NCBI GenBank assembly: GCA_002353635.1
Contig: DEKA01000011.1
Location: forward strand, 47,361 to 56,304
Direction of reading: 5' to 3'
DNA length: 8,944 nucleotides
Origin: Lachnospiraceae bacterium UBA2734
Lineage (GTDB): Bacteria > Bacillota > Clostridia > Lachnospirales > Lachnospiraceae
Below the pieces are notes generated by a model that was given only the letters and a program-made list of their open reading frames with translations, was not told the origin of the DNA and did not search any database. A program made the position numbers and the translations under genes. This document shows, in pieces, positions 1 through 6,711 of this stretch (the first letter of the stretch is position 1; every line of letters begins with the position of its first letter).

Positions 1-52
1 CCTCCTCCACAACCGCCGCAAAATACTGAAGTTTACGGATATCGATCGCCAT
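1..52 (-). CDS. LysR-family transcriptional regulator, N-terminal fragment (runs off the left edge)
   Basis: Reading the minus strand from the ATG at 52-50 gives MAIDIRKLQYFAAVVEE. This is the typical opening of LysR-type regulators, the start of their winged helix-turn-helix DNA-binding domain. A GAGGAG ribosome binding site lies 5 bases before the ATG (minus strand), which supports the start. Only 17 codons are inside the window, so the effector-binding domain and the regulated pathway cannot be seen. The gene points away from the ABC exporter operon that starts at 188, with 135 bases between them. LysR regulators often control a divergently transcribed neighbour, so it may act on the exporter genes; that is inference from arrangement only. 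The fragment is short, but family resemblance plus a good RBS make the call fairly firm. Confidence 0.8.
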   Translation of the reverse strand, partial: MAIDIRKLQYFAAVVEE

Positions 53-80
53 ATATGCTCCTCACCACGAAAATATACAT

Positions 81-109
81 ATTATATATAGATCTATATG
101 ATATCAATA
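81..109 (-). promoter_or_regulatory. Possible promoter of the LysR-type gene
   Basis: On the minus strand there is a perfect TATAAT (86-81), preceded after a short 15-base gap by TTGATA (107-102). A -10 box this close to consensus, about 30 bases before the start codon, is a plausible promoter for the LysR gene. The region is very AT-rich, so chance matches are likely. No convincing -35/-10 pair was found for the exporter operon on the plus strand; TATTAT at 131-136 is the best -10 candidate there. Confidence 0.35.
86..99. promoter_or_regulatory. 14-bp perfect palindrome, possible operator
   Basis: ATATAGATCTATAT is a perfect 14-base palindrome between the divergent LysR and exporter genes, lying between the putative -10 and -35 boxes of the LysR gene. 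LysR regulators commonly bind imperfect AT-rich dyads in such divergent regions and repress themselves there. It could equally be a chance product of the local AT-richness. Confidence 0.35.
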
Positions 110-187
110 GATTCCATATACTCTCTATTGTATTATCATGTGGATGGAAAAGAAAGATTCGTGTTCTCACACACAGAGGTTCTAATA

Positions 188-2065
188 ATGAAAAAATTAG
201 CAAAATTTCTGAAGGGCTACGAGCTCTGGTCCGTCCTTGCGCCATCCTTTAAACTCCTGGAAGCGCTGATGGATCTGTTCGTTCCGCTCGTTGTCGCACG
301 CATCATTGATGTCGGCATCGCCGGCAATCAGTTTTCAGTCATCATTCACGGCTTTCTGCTGATGATTCTGCTGGCAGCGCTGGGTCTTGGGTTCTCCTTC
401 ACGGCGCAGTATTTTGCCGCGAGAGCGAGCGTAGGCTTTGCCACCAAGCTTCGAAAGGCTCTCTTCGACCACATTCAGAGCCTCGATTACCAGCAGCTCG
501 ACACGCTTGGCACGAGCACGCTGATCACCCGCATGACCTCCGATGTGCAGCAGGTGCAGAACGGCCTCAACATGGGCCTGCGGCTCCTCCTGCGCAGCCC
601 CTTCATTGTCTTCGGCTCCATGATCATGGCCTTTACGATCAATGTCCGCTGCGCCATGGTTTTCGTCGTCGCCATCCCGATTCTTGCAGTTGTTGTGTAT
701 GGCATCATGATCATCACAATCCCCATGTACAGAAAAGTACAGGCTGGCCTCGACCAGGTGACCGGCGCAACAAGAGAGAATCTGACGGGCGTGCGCGTCA
801 TCCGCGCCTTCTGCCGCGAGGATGATGAAGTGAAGGCCTTTGACGACAAAAACGATCAGCTCACCCGCATGAACGAGTTCGTCGGCCGCATCTCCGCACT
901 CATGAACCCCGCAACTTACTTTCTGATCAATGCCGCAACGATCATCCTCATTCAGCAGGGCGCCATCTGTGTGAACATCGGCTCCATCGGCCAGGGCAGC
1001 GTCGTCGCCCTCTACAACTATATGGCACAGATGATCGTAGAGCTCATCAAGCTCGCCTCCCTCATCATCACCATCAACAAGGCACTCGCCTGCGCAGATC
1101 GCGTGGCCGCCGTCCTCGACATCAAGAGCGGCCAGATCTATCCCGGGAGCCTGCCGGCAGTGCACAGCACCTCTCTTTCTGAAAATACAGCCGGAACCGC
1201 AGCTGCCGCTCCCGAGGTGCAGTTCGACCACGTCTCCTTCCGCTATGAAGGCGCGGGCGCAGAGAGTGTCTCTGACCTCACCTTCTCCGTTAAGAAGGGC
1301 CAGACCGTGGGCATTATCGGCGGAACAGGCGCCGGCAAGTCCACGCTTGTCAATCTCATTCCAAGGTTCTACGATGCGACGTCCGGAAAGGTCAGCCTCG
1401 CGGGCAGAGACGTGCGCGATTATCCGGAAGACATCCTGCGAAACCGCATCGGCGTAGTGCCGCAGAAGGCCGTCCTCTTTGAGGGCACCATCCGCGACAG
1501 CATGAAGTGGGGCAATGAGAACGCCACCGACGGGGAAATTGAAAAGGCCCTCGCTGTCTCCCAGGCGAAGGAAGTTGTCGACAAGAAGGAAGGCCGCCTC
1601 GACTACATGGTCGAGCAGAACGGGAAGAACCTCTCCGGCGGCCAGAAGCAGCGCCTTACGATTGCCAGAGCACTCGTCCGGAATCCTGAGATCCTCATCA
1701 TGGACGACTCGTCGAGTGCACTGGATTTTGCAACCGATGCAGCACTCCGGAAGGCTATCCGCGGCTTATCAGCGGATCGGCCTGACGATCCCATGACTGT
1801 TTTCATTGTGTCGCAGAGAGCATCCAGCATCATGACGGCCGACCTCATTCTCGTGATGGCCGACGGCCGGATCGCCGGTGCAGGCACACATGACGAACTC
1901 CTTCGCTCCAACGAGGTTTATCAGGAAATCTTCTACTCACAGTTTCCGGAGAAGCGGCCAACCTCCGACAATAAGAACGACAGTGCCGGAATCTCCGGCG
2001 GGATACATGGTACACAGAGCGGTCAAAAGTCTGTGCTTTCGAATGGAAAGGAGGTGCTGGCATGA
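188..2065 (+). CDS. Heterodimeric ABC exporter subunit with degenerate ATPase site (TM287/BmrC/EfrC-like)
   Basis: A 625-residue half-transporter with six predicted membrane helices (about 16-38, 53-75, 132-152, 156-180, 240-262 and 272-298) followed by a nucleotide-binding domain. Visible motifs are Walker A GGTGAGKST (378-386, K384), Q-loop Q426, signature LSGGQ (482-486) and Walker B ILIMD (502-506). The residue after Walker B is Asp507, not the catalytic Glu, and the switch-loop His is replaced by Gln (SQR). These changes mark the degenerate protomer of heterodimeric exporters, whose intact LSGGQ completes the partner's active site. A hydrophilic tail of about 40 residues follows the ATPase domain. 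I chose the ATG at 188 over an in-frame ATG at 98: it has AGAGG 8 bases upstream and gives the usual short MKKL start. Substrate unknown; multidrug or peptide export is likely by family. Confidence 0.92.
   Translation: MKKLAKFLKGYELWSVLAPSFKLLEALMDLFVPLVVARIIDVGIAGNQFSVIIHGFLLMILLAALGLGFSFTAQYFAARASVGFATKLRKALFDHIQSLDYQQLDTLGTSTLITRMTSDVQQVQNGLNMGLRLLLRSPFIVFGSMIMAFTINVRCAMVFVVAIPILAVVVYGIMIITIPMYRKVQAGLDQVTGATRENLTGVRVIRAFCREDDEVKAFDDKNDQLTRMNEFVGRISALMNPATYFLINAATIILIQQGAICVNIGSIGQGSVVALYNYMAQMIVELIKLASLIITINKALACADRVAAVLDIKSGQIYPGSLPAVHSTSLSENTAGTAAAAPEVQFDHVSFRYEGAGAESVSDLTFSVKKGQTVGIIGGTGAGKSTLVNLIPRFYDATSGKVSLAGRDVRDYPEDILRNRIGVVPQKAVLFEGTIRDSMKWGNENATDGEIEKALAVSQAKEVVDKKEGRLDYMVEQNGKNLSGGQKQRLTIARALVRNPEILIMDDSSSALDFATDAALRKAIRGLSADRPDDPMTVFIVSQRASSIMTADLILVMADGRIAGAGTHDELLRSNEVYQEIFYSQFPEKRPTSDNKNDSAGISGGIHGTQSGQKSVLSNGKEVLA
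2047..2065 (+). promoter_or_regulatory. Strong RBS with ATGA start/stop overlap (translational coupling)
   Basis: AAAGGAGG at 2047-2054 lies inside the end of the first exporter gene, 7 bases before the ATG at 2062. That ATG overlaps the TGA stop (2063-2065) of the upstream gene. This fixes the second gene's start and implies coupled translation, which suits two subunits needed in equal amounts. Confidence 0.85.
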
Positions 2066-3912
2066 AGACAGATGAGAGCAGGAAGAAAATGAAACAAAAC
2101 AGCAATTCTGACGCAAAATCCAATTCTGCAGACACACAGAATGCCGGAGAGAGCGAAATCCTCATGAAGGGAGATCAGGCAGGAAGCCTCGACACCCTCA
2201 AAAAGGTAATGAAGTTCATCGGCAGATACAAAATTCTGCTGCTGTTGTCGCTGATCCTTGCGGCAGTGACCGTCGTGCTGCAGCTCTATGTGCCGATTCT
2301 CTTCGGCGATGCCATCGACGGCATTGTCGGGAAGGGGAAAGTGGACTTTGGCATCATCCGCTATTACGGTGCTCAGATCATGCTCCTTGTTGTGATTTCT
2401 TCTCTTGCGACATGGATGATGAACATCATCAACAACCGCCTGACCTACCGCGTAGTCCGGGATATCCGCTCGAGAGCGATCCGCCAGATTCAGGTTCTTC
2501 CCCTCTCCTGGCTCGACGCGCACCAGACGGGCGACATTGTGGGCCGCGTCATCGCGGATGCCGACCAGCTCTCCGACGGCCTGCTTCTTGGCTTCACACA
2601 GCTCTTCTCCGGTGTCGTGACCATCGCGGTGACACTTGTTTTCATGTTCAGTAAGAGTGTCGTCATAACGCTCTTCGTCCTCGTCATGACACCTGTGAGC
2701 TTCCTTGTAGCGAAGTTCATCTCCACAAGAAGCTATAAGATGTTCGGAAAACAGACGCAGGCGAGAGGCCGTCAGACCGCCCTGATCGAAGAGATGATCG
2801 GAAATGAGAAGATCGTCAAGGCCTTCGGCTACGGAGCGCGCGCCTCTGAGCGCTTTGAGGAGATCAATCAGGAACTGCAGGAATATTCATGGAGGGCCGT
2901 CTTCTTCTCGAGCCTCACGAATCCTTCCACGCGTGCCGTCAACAGCGTCATCTACGCTTTCGTTACGCTGATCGGTGCCATGCACATTCTGTCCGGGCGT
3001 CTGACCGTCGGCGGTCTCTCTGTGCTGCTCTCCTACGCGAACCAGTACATGAAGCCGTTCAACGACATCAGCAGCGTCATCACGGAGCTGCAGAATGCGC
3101 TCTCCTGCGCCGCACGTATTTTCGCGCTCATTGAGGCGAAGCCCCAGTCAGCGGATCCCGCGCAGGAGCTGCCGGCGGCAGAGGGAAAAGTCGAGATCAA
3201 AGACCTCGCCTTCTCATATGACAAGAAAAAGCCCCTCATTGAACACTTCAAGGTGACGGCAGAGCCCGGCACGAAGGTGGCCATCGTTGGGCCCACGGGC
3301 TGCGGCAAGACGACGTTCATCAATCTGCTCATGCGCTTCTATGACGCGGACGGTGGCACGATCGATGTGGACGGACACAGCATCTATGATGTTTCCAGAC
3401 ACTCTCTGCGCCGCAGCTACGGCATGGTGCTGCAGGATACGTGGTTAAAGAGCGGCACGGTGCGCGAGAATATCGCTTTTGGAAAGCCCGATGCCACAGA
3501 TGAGGAGATCATCAATGCAGCCAAAGAGGCACACAGCTGGGGCTTTATCCGAAGGCTCCCTAAAGGACTCGATACTGTGATCGGCAACGACTCCCTCTCT
3601 CAGGGCCAGCGACAGCTCCTTTGCATCACACGCGTCATGCTGTGCCTGCCGCCCATGCTCATTCTGGATGAGGCAACCTCCAGCATCGATACGCGCACCG
3701 AGATGCAGATCCAGAATGCGTTTGACAAGCTCATGAAGGGCCGCACGAGCTTCGTCGTGGCGCACCGCCTCTCCACCATCAGGAGCGCCGATATCATCCT
3801 GGTAATGAAGGATGGTAAGATCATCGAGCAGGGCACGCACGACGGCCTAATGGCAAAGGGCGGCTTCTATGCACAGCTCTATAATGCGCAGTTCGCGGGC
3901 GTGCAACTGTAA
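2062..3912 (+). CDS. Heterodimeric ABC exporter subunit with intact ATPase site (TM288/BmrD/EfrD-like)
   Basis: A 616-residue half-transporter: a hydrophilic, Ser/Asn/Lys-rich N-terminal extension of about 45 residues, six membrane helices (about 58-82, 104-124, 176-196, 198-220, 292-312, 316-335), then the ATPase domain. Motifs are Walker A GPTGCGKTT (410-418, K416), Q-loop Q458, signature LSQGQ (512-516), Walker B with catalytic Glu (ILDE 534-537, E537), D-loop SSID (540-543) and switch His568 in VAHR. It thus carries the full catalytic residues but a variant signature, the exact complement of the upstream subunit. Pairing would give one active and one degenerate ATP site, as described for TM287/288, BmrCD and EfrCD. 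The start overlaps the previous stop. An internal Met35 lacks an RBS, so the long N-terminus is probably real. The transported compound cannot be read from sequence. Confidence 0.93.
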   Translation: MKTDESRKKMKQNSNSDAKSNSADTQNAGESEILMKGDQAGSLDTLKKVMKFIGRYKILLLLSLILAAVTVVLQLYVPILFGDAIDGIVGKGKVDFGIIRYYGAQIMLLVVISSLATWMMNIINNRLTYRVVRDIRSRAIRQIQVLPLSWLDAHQTGDIVGRVIADADQLSDGLLLGFTQLFSGVVTIAVTLVFMFSKSVVITLFVLVMTPVSFLVAKFISTRSYKMFGKQTQARGRQTALIEEMIGNEKIVKAFGYGARASERFEEINQELQEYSWRAVFFSSLTNPSTRAVNSVIYAFVTLIGAMHILSGRLTVGGLSVLLSYANQYMKPFNDISSVITELQNALSCAARIFALIEAKPQSADPAQELPAAEGKVEIKDLAFSYDKKKPLIEHFKVTAEPGTKVAIVGPTGCGKTTFINLLMRFYDADGGTIDVDGHSIYDVSRHSLRRSYGMVLQDTWLKSGTVRENIAFGKPDATDEEIINAAKEAHSWGFIRRLPKGLDTVIGNDSLSQGQRQLLCITRVMLCLPPMLILDEATSSIDTRTEMQIQNAFDKLMKGRTSFVVAHRLSTIRSADIILVMKDGKIIEQGTHDGLMAKGGFYAQLYNAQFAGVQL

Positions 3913-3981
3913 AGCAAGACCAGAGGGACAGCAGGTTCTTTCCGGACTGATCGCATAAAAACACCAGACATCTGATAAATA

Positions 3982-4046
3982 AAAGCTCATGAGGCTTATT
4001 GCAGACATCCTAATGAAGGGCTGTCAGGCAATGCCTCATGAGCTTT
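3982..4046. repeat. Long inverted repeat / stem-loop downstream of the exporter operon
   Basis: A 14-base perfect inverted repeat, AAAGCTCATGAGGC (3982-3995) and its complement (4033-4046), encloses 37 bases. Pairing continues inward as ATTGC (3998-4002) with GCAAT (4028-4032) and GACA (4004-4007) with TGTC (4022-4025), giving 23 base pairs in all. On the minus strand it is followed by TTTTATTTAT, a fair T-tract; on the plus strand only by TTTCG. It lies 70 bases after the exporter stop and is the only strong structure able to end or stabilise that mRNA's 3' end. It could also be a small mobile-element remnant. Confidence 0.6.
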
Positions 4047-4166
4047 CGATGGGCACTCACCATCTCCTCCGGAGAGAACTGCCGCTCTTATCTATTCTTT
4101 CGTATCTTCTCCCCATTTCAAATCACCCTCATATGCATTGGAGTTTTAAATATCCGTATAACTGTC
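4047..4166. other. Intergenic stretch with no recognised feature
   Basis: Between the long inverted repeat and repeat copy A I see no start codon with a ribosome binding site, no promoter pair and no stable long hairpin on either strand. An ORF crosses it from 3989 on the plus strand, but it begins inside the inverted repeat, lacks an RBS and continues through the repeat element, so I regard it as non-coding. Confidence 0.5.
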
Positions 4167-4318
4167 AATCGAGTAGGAGGCGACAAGCGCCTCCACTCGA
4201 TGTCGCGGTGGTCTCGCCTCCGGCTCGGTCCGTTCCAGACGCGTGCCGCTGGCACGCAGAACCGTCAGAAGGCATCTCATGTGGGCATGGATGCCTCCTT
4301 CCTCGCTACTACGCGCAT
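4167..4318 (+). repeat. Structured intergenic repeat element, copy A (long form, 152 nt)
   Basis: This segment matches the reverse complement of 7829-7930. The outer 44 bases (4167-4210) are identical and the last 56 (4263-4318) differ at three positions only. Copy A carries 52 extra bases (4211-4262), where copy B has two. It folds into hairpins: GGAGGCG/CGCCTCC (4176-4182 with 4188-4194) around ACAAG, GCGTGCC/GGCACGC (4241-4247 with 4251-4257), and a long stem using GGCATC/GATGCC with CATG arms (about 4266-4300). The 3' end abuts the groEL terminator. There is no ORF with an RBS. I do not recognise the family. It resembles REP/BIME-like or miniature-element dispersed repeats in being short, structured and intergenic. 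Confidence 0.8.
4211..4262 (+). repeat. 52-nt module present only in repeat copy A
   Basis: These 52 bases replace the dinucleotide CT found at the same place in copy B. They include a perfect 7-bp hairpin with a 3-base loop (GCGTGCC-GCT-GGCACGC, 4241-4257). Either A gained or B lost a stem-loop module. The flanking identity shows that the junction is sharp on both sides. Confidence 0.7.
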
Positions 4319-4352
4319 AAAAAAGAGGAGGCGGCTTCCCGTCTCCTCTTTT
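4317..4352 (-). terminator. Intrinsic terminator of groESL (probably bidirectional)
   Basis: AAAAGAGGAG (4321-4330) pairs with CTCCTCTTTT (4343-4352). Four further pairs (GCGG with CCGT, one a G-U) enclose a CTTC loop, giving a 14-bp stem. In the groEL direction it ends in TTTTTT (six T, 4324-4319), a textbook rho-independent terminator about 70 bases after the groEL stop. On the plus strand it ends in TTTTCTG, so weaker termination is possible in that direction too. Confidence 0.88.
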
Positions 4353-4420
4353 CTGTAGTATCTGGAACTATGAACTTGTTGTCCGGAAATCCGGTATTGA
4401 TCTGAACGATATCTCTCAGA

Positions 4421-6040
4421 TCAATACATGCCGCCCTGCGGTGCAGCCGGAGCTGCCGGAGCAGGCTCCTTGATGTTGGCGACAGCTGCCTCAGTTGTCA
4501 GGAATGTGCTGGCAACTGATGTAGCGTTCTGCAGTGCAGATCTTGTCACCTTTACAGGATCCAGAACACCGTCTTCCATCATGTCGACGTACTGCTCTGT
4601 ATAAGCATCGAAGCCGATGCCGACCTTGCTCTCCTTCACCTTGTTGACGATGACGGAGCCGTCGAGACCTGCGTTCTCAGCGATGTTGTACAGAGGAGCC
4701 TCGAGAGCCTTCAGAACGATCTTTGCACCGGTCTTCTCATCACCGGTCAGATCCTTAACGGCTTCCTGAACTTCCTTCTGTGCGTGAATGTAAGCAGAAC
4801 CGCCACCGAAGATAACGCCCTCTTCTACCGCTGCCTTTGTGGCATTGAGCGCATCCTCCATTCTGTACTTGGCTTCCTTCATCTCTGTCTCGGTAGCTGC
4901 GCCGACTCTGATGACGCCTACGCCGCCTGCGAGCTTAGCCAGTCTCTCCTGAAGCTTCTCGCGGTCGAAGTCGGACTTTGTGTCCTCAATCTGTCTCTTG
5001 ATCTGCTCAACTCTGTTCTTCAGAGCTGTCTTGTCGCCAAGGCCGTCAACGATAGTCGTGTTCTCCTTGTCAACCTTTACGCTCTTTGCGCGGCCGAGCA
5101 TATCAACAGTGGCGTCCTTCAGCTCAAGACCAACATCGGAGCTGATGACCTGGCCGCCTGTCAGAACGGCGATATCCTCGAGCATAGCCTTTCTTCTGTC
5201 GCCGTAGCCGGGCGCCTTGACAGCAACAACATCGAATGTTCCACGGAGCTTGTTGACAATAAGAGTTGTCAGAGCCTCGCCCTCAACATCCTCAGCGATG
5301 ATCAGGAGCTTAGCGCCCATCTTTACGATCTGCTCAAGAAGAGGAAGAATATCCTGAATGTTGGAGATCTTCTTATCTGTAATCAGAATGTAGGGATCCT
5401 CGAGATTAGCTACCATCTTCTCTGTGTCGTTGCACATATAAGCGCTGATGTAGCCTCTGTCGAACTGCATACCTTCAACGAGGTCGAGCTCGGTCTGCAT
5501 CGTCTTGGACTCCTCGATCGTGATGACACCATCCTTGGAAACCTTCTCCATGGCATCAGCGATCATCTTGCCGACCTCAGCGTCGCCGGAAGAAATCGTG
5601 GCAACCTTCTCGATATCAGTCTTGCCCTTAACCTTTGTGGACATCTTCTTGATGGCCTCAACAGCTGCATCAGTTGCCTTCTTCATGCCCTTACGCAGAA
5701 CAATCGGGTTAGCACCTGCTGCCAGGTTCTTCATGCCTTCGTTGATCATGGCCTGTGCCAGAACAGTAGCGGTTGTTGTGCCATCACCGGCTACATCGTT
5801 CGTCTTGCTGGCAGCCTCTCTGATCAGCTGAGCGCCCATATTCTCGAACTCATCCTTCAGCTCGATTTCCTTGGCGATTGTAACACCATCGTTTGTAATG
5901 GTGGGAGCGCCGTAGCTCTTGTCGAGAACAACGTTTCTGCCCTTAGGTCCAAGTGTAATCTTTACTGTATCCGCCAGCTTGTTGACGCCCTCTGCGAGTG
6001 CAACTCTGGCATCTGTTCCCATCTTTAAATCCTTAGCCAT
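4421..6040 (-). CDS. groEL: Chaperonin GroEL (60 kDa chaperonin)
   Basis: A 539-residue group I chaperonin, full length for the family. It assembles into double seven-membered rings in the cytoplasm and folds client proteins using ATP with GroES. Visible landmarks are the MAKDLKMG start, the nucleotide-binding LGPKGRNVVLD segment (30-40), Asp51, the DGTTT loop (86-90) and Asp396 in MEDALNATKAAVEEG, which matches the ATP-hydrolysing Asp398 of E. coli. The C-terminal tail is Ala/Pro-rich and ends QGGMY instead of a long GGM repeat. The start at 6040 is supported by GGAGG 9 bases upstream (minus strand). It lies 99 bases after groES in the same operon, under the shared CIRCE-controlled promoter, and ends at the terminator at 4317-4352. 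A 414-residue plus-strand ORF opposite it is only an antisense shadow. Confidence 0.99.
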   Translation of the reverse strand: MAKDLKMGTDARVALAEGVNKLADTVKITLGPKGRNVVLDKSYGAPTITNDGVTIAKEIELKDEFENMGAQLIREAASKTNDVAGDGTTTATVLAQAMINEGMKNLAAGANPIVLRKGMKKATDAAVEAIKKMSTKVKGKTDIEKVATISSGDAEVGKMIADAMEKVSKDGVITIEESKTMQTELDLVEGMQFDRGYISAYMCNDTEKMVANLEDPYILITDKKISNIQDILPLLEQIVKMGAKLLIIAEDVEGEALTTLIVNKLRGTFDVVAVKAPGYGDRRKAMLEDIAVLTGGQVISSDVGLELKDATVDMLGRAKSVKVDKENTTIVDGLGDKTALKNRVEQIKRQIEDTKSDFDREKLQERLAKLAGGVGVIRVGAATETEMKEAKYRMEDALNATKAAVEEGVIFGGGSAYIHAQKEVQEAVKDLTGDEKTGAKIVLKALEAPLYNIAENAGLDGSVIVNKVKESKVGIGFDAYTEQYVDMMEDGVLDPVKVTRSALQNATSVASTFLTTEAAVANIKEPAPAAPAAPQGGMY

Positions 6041-6086
6041 TGTTCAAAACCTCCGAAAACTATTACCTATTGAAAATAAGAACCCT

Positions 6087-6131
6087 GGATCAACCGGCAT
6101 CTTGCCTGCGGACCGCTCCGCTCTCAGATCC
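6087..6131 (-). other. Predicted branched RNA structure in the groES-groEL spacer
   Basis: In the mRNA sense (minus strand), GGATC at 6131-6127 can pair with GATCC at 6091-6087. Between them are two small stems: GCGGA-GCGG-TCCGC and GGCA-AGA-TGCC. Together they form a possible three-way junction in the 99-base spacer between groES and groEL. There is no T-tract, so it is not a terminator. It might be an mRNA processing or stability site. I identified it by eye only; no folding energy was calculated. Confidence 0.4.
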
Positions 6132-6139
6132 CTTTTGCC

Positions 6140-6433
6140 TTAATCAGAAATAACAGCGAGAATATCGGACTGACGTACAATGACGTACTCCTCATCCTCG
6201 GAGAGCTTAACCTCTGTTCCGCTGTACTTTGAAAATACGACCTTATCGCCGACTTTGACTTCCATCGGAACCTTCTTGCCGTCATCCGTTGTCTTTCCGG
6301 GACCAACCGCGATGACTTCTGCCTGCTGGGGCTTCTCCTTTTCCTTGCCGGGGATTACGATTCCGGAAGCTGTTGTGGTCTCAGCTGCCAGCTGCTTTAA
6401 TACAACTCTGTCTTCAAGCGGTACTAACTTCAT
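6140..6433 (-). CDS. groES: Co-chaperonin GroES (10 kDa chaperonin)
   Basis: A 97-residue protein of the usual GroES length. It forms the seven-subunit lid that caps GroEL and encloses the folding client. It begins MKLVPLEDRVVLKQ. The mobile loop around residues 17-32 contains the hydrophobic GIVIP segment that contacts GroEL, and the C-terminal YVIVRQSDILAVI is conserved family sequence. The ATG at 6433 is preceded by AGGAGG with a 9-base gap. It is the first gene of groES-groEL, downstream of a sigma-A promoter and the CIRCE operator, so heat-shock regulation through HrcA is expected. Nothing about the gene is abnormal. Confidence 0.99.
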   Translation of the reverse strand: MKLVPLEDRVVLKQLAAETTTASGIVIPGKEKEKPQQAEVIAVGPGKTTDDGKKVPMEVKVGDKVVFSKYSGTEVKLSEDEEYVIVRQSDILAVISD

Positions 6434-6473
6434 ATTCGAATTCCTCCTGGTTCTTTAATAATCTTTTCGGTTG

Positions 6474-6500
6474 TTAGCACTCACTCAACTTGAGTGCTAA
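6474..6500. promoter_or_regulatory. CIRCE operator (HrcA binding site)
   Basis: TTAGCACTC (6474-6482), a 9-base spacer, then GAGTGCTAA (6492-6500): an exact match to the canonical CIRCE element bound by the heat-shock repressor HrcA. It sits between the groES promoter and the groES start codon, the usual position. The hrcA gene is not in this window. Confidence 0.97.
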
Positions 6501-6517
6501 CATCTAACTGGTATAAT
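6490..6517 (+). promoter_or_regulatory. Possible divergent plus-strand promoter overlapping CIRCE
   Basis: On the plus strand, TTGAGT (6490-6495), a 16-base spacer and a perfect TATAAT (6512-6517) overlap both CIRCE and the groES promoter. If used, it would give the FMN-enzyme gene at 6712 a leader of about 190 nt and place that gene under HrcA. It competes with the closer promoter at 6651-6659, and part of the match is forced by the CIRCE sequence itself. Confidence 0.4.
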
Positions 6518-6541
6518 ACTTGCATATGAGCAGAAATGCAA
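6513..6541 (-). promoter_or_regulatory. Sigma-A-type promoter of groES-groEL
   Basis: On the minus strand, TTGCAT (6541-6536), a 17-base spacer and TATTAT (6518-6513) form a good housekeeping promoter. Transcription would start close to 6506, so CIRCE lies at the very start of the transcript, where bound HrcA would block the polymerase. Confidence 0.8.
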
Positions 6542-6568
6542 GCATTATTTTTGTTAAAAAGCATATGG

Positions 6569-6622
6569 CCTGGTGAGGGCAGAGATGCCCCGGGTGTGAC
6601 CGCGTTTTCAGCAGAACCGGTC
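6569..6622 (+). other. Small hairpins in the upstream leader of the FMN-enzyme gene
   Basis: GGGCA-GAGA-TGCCC (6577-6590) and GACCG/CGGTC (6598-6602 with 6618-6622) can form short stems. They would be in the mRNA only if transcription began at the CIRCE-overlapping promoter. They match no riboswitch I know. Confidence 0.25.
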
Positions 6623-6650
6623 GGAGTTATGATGCTGTAACAAATGATGA

Positions 6651-6659
6651 TGCTATAAT
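6651..6659 (+). promoter_or_regulatory. Extended -10 promoter of the FMN-enzyme gene
   Basis: TGCTATAAT is a perfect extended -10 box (TGnTATAAT) 52 bases before the start codon. There is no good -35 box at 17 bases, which extended -10 promoters can tolerate. Transcription would start near 6666, just before the palindrome at 6670-6688. Confidence 0.6.
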
Positions 6660-6669
6660 AAATAAAGAA

Positions 6670-6688
6670 TTCGTATTCTCAATACGAA
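6670..6688. promoter_or_regulatory. Inverted repeat between promoter and RBS, possible operator
   Basis: TTCGTATT-CTC-AATACGAA is a perfect 8-bp inverted repeat with a 3-base centre. It lies directly after the predicted transcription start and 6 bases before the GGAGGAGG ribosome binding site (6695-6702). It could be a repressor operator, or a hairpin that affects mRNA stability or ribosome access. Confidence 0.5.
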
Positions 6689-6711
6689 GAATTTGGAGGA
6701 GGTTACAAATC

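Noticed and set aside
98..187. Upstream ATG at 98 as the start of the first exporter subunit (655 aa)
   Set aside because: The added 30 residues are unlike the family, no RBS precedes 98, and the segment lies in the AT-rich divergent promoter region. The ATG at 188 has AGAGG at good spacing.
335..1231. 298-aa ORF on the minus strand
   Set aside because: It lies wholly antisense to the exporter gene, has low-complexity His/Asp-rich composition and no family resemblance; a frame shadow.
3989..4405. 138-aa and 106-aa plus-strand ORFs across repeat copy A
   Set aside because: They start in or near an inverted repeat without an RBS and run through the structured repeat and the groEL terminator. 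Shared peptide sequence with the ORF at 7763-8017 only reflects translation of the repeat.
4784..6028. 414-aa ORF on the plus strand opposite groEL
   Set aside because: Antisense shadow of groEL, Leu/Cys/Ser-rich, no RBS and no recognisable domain.
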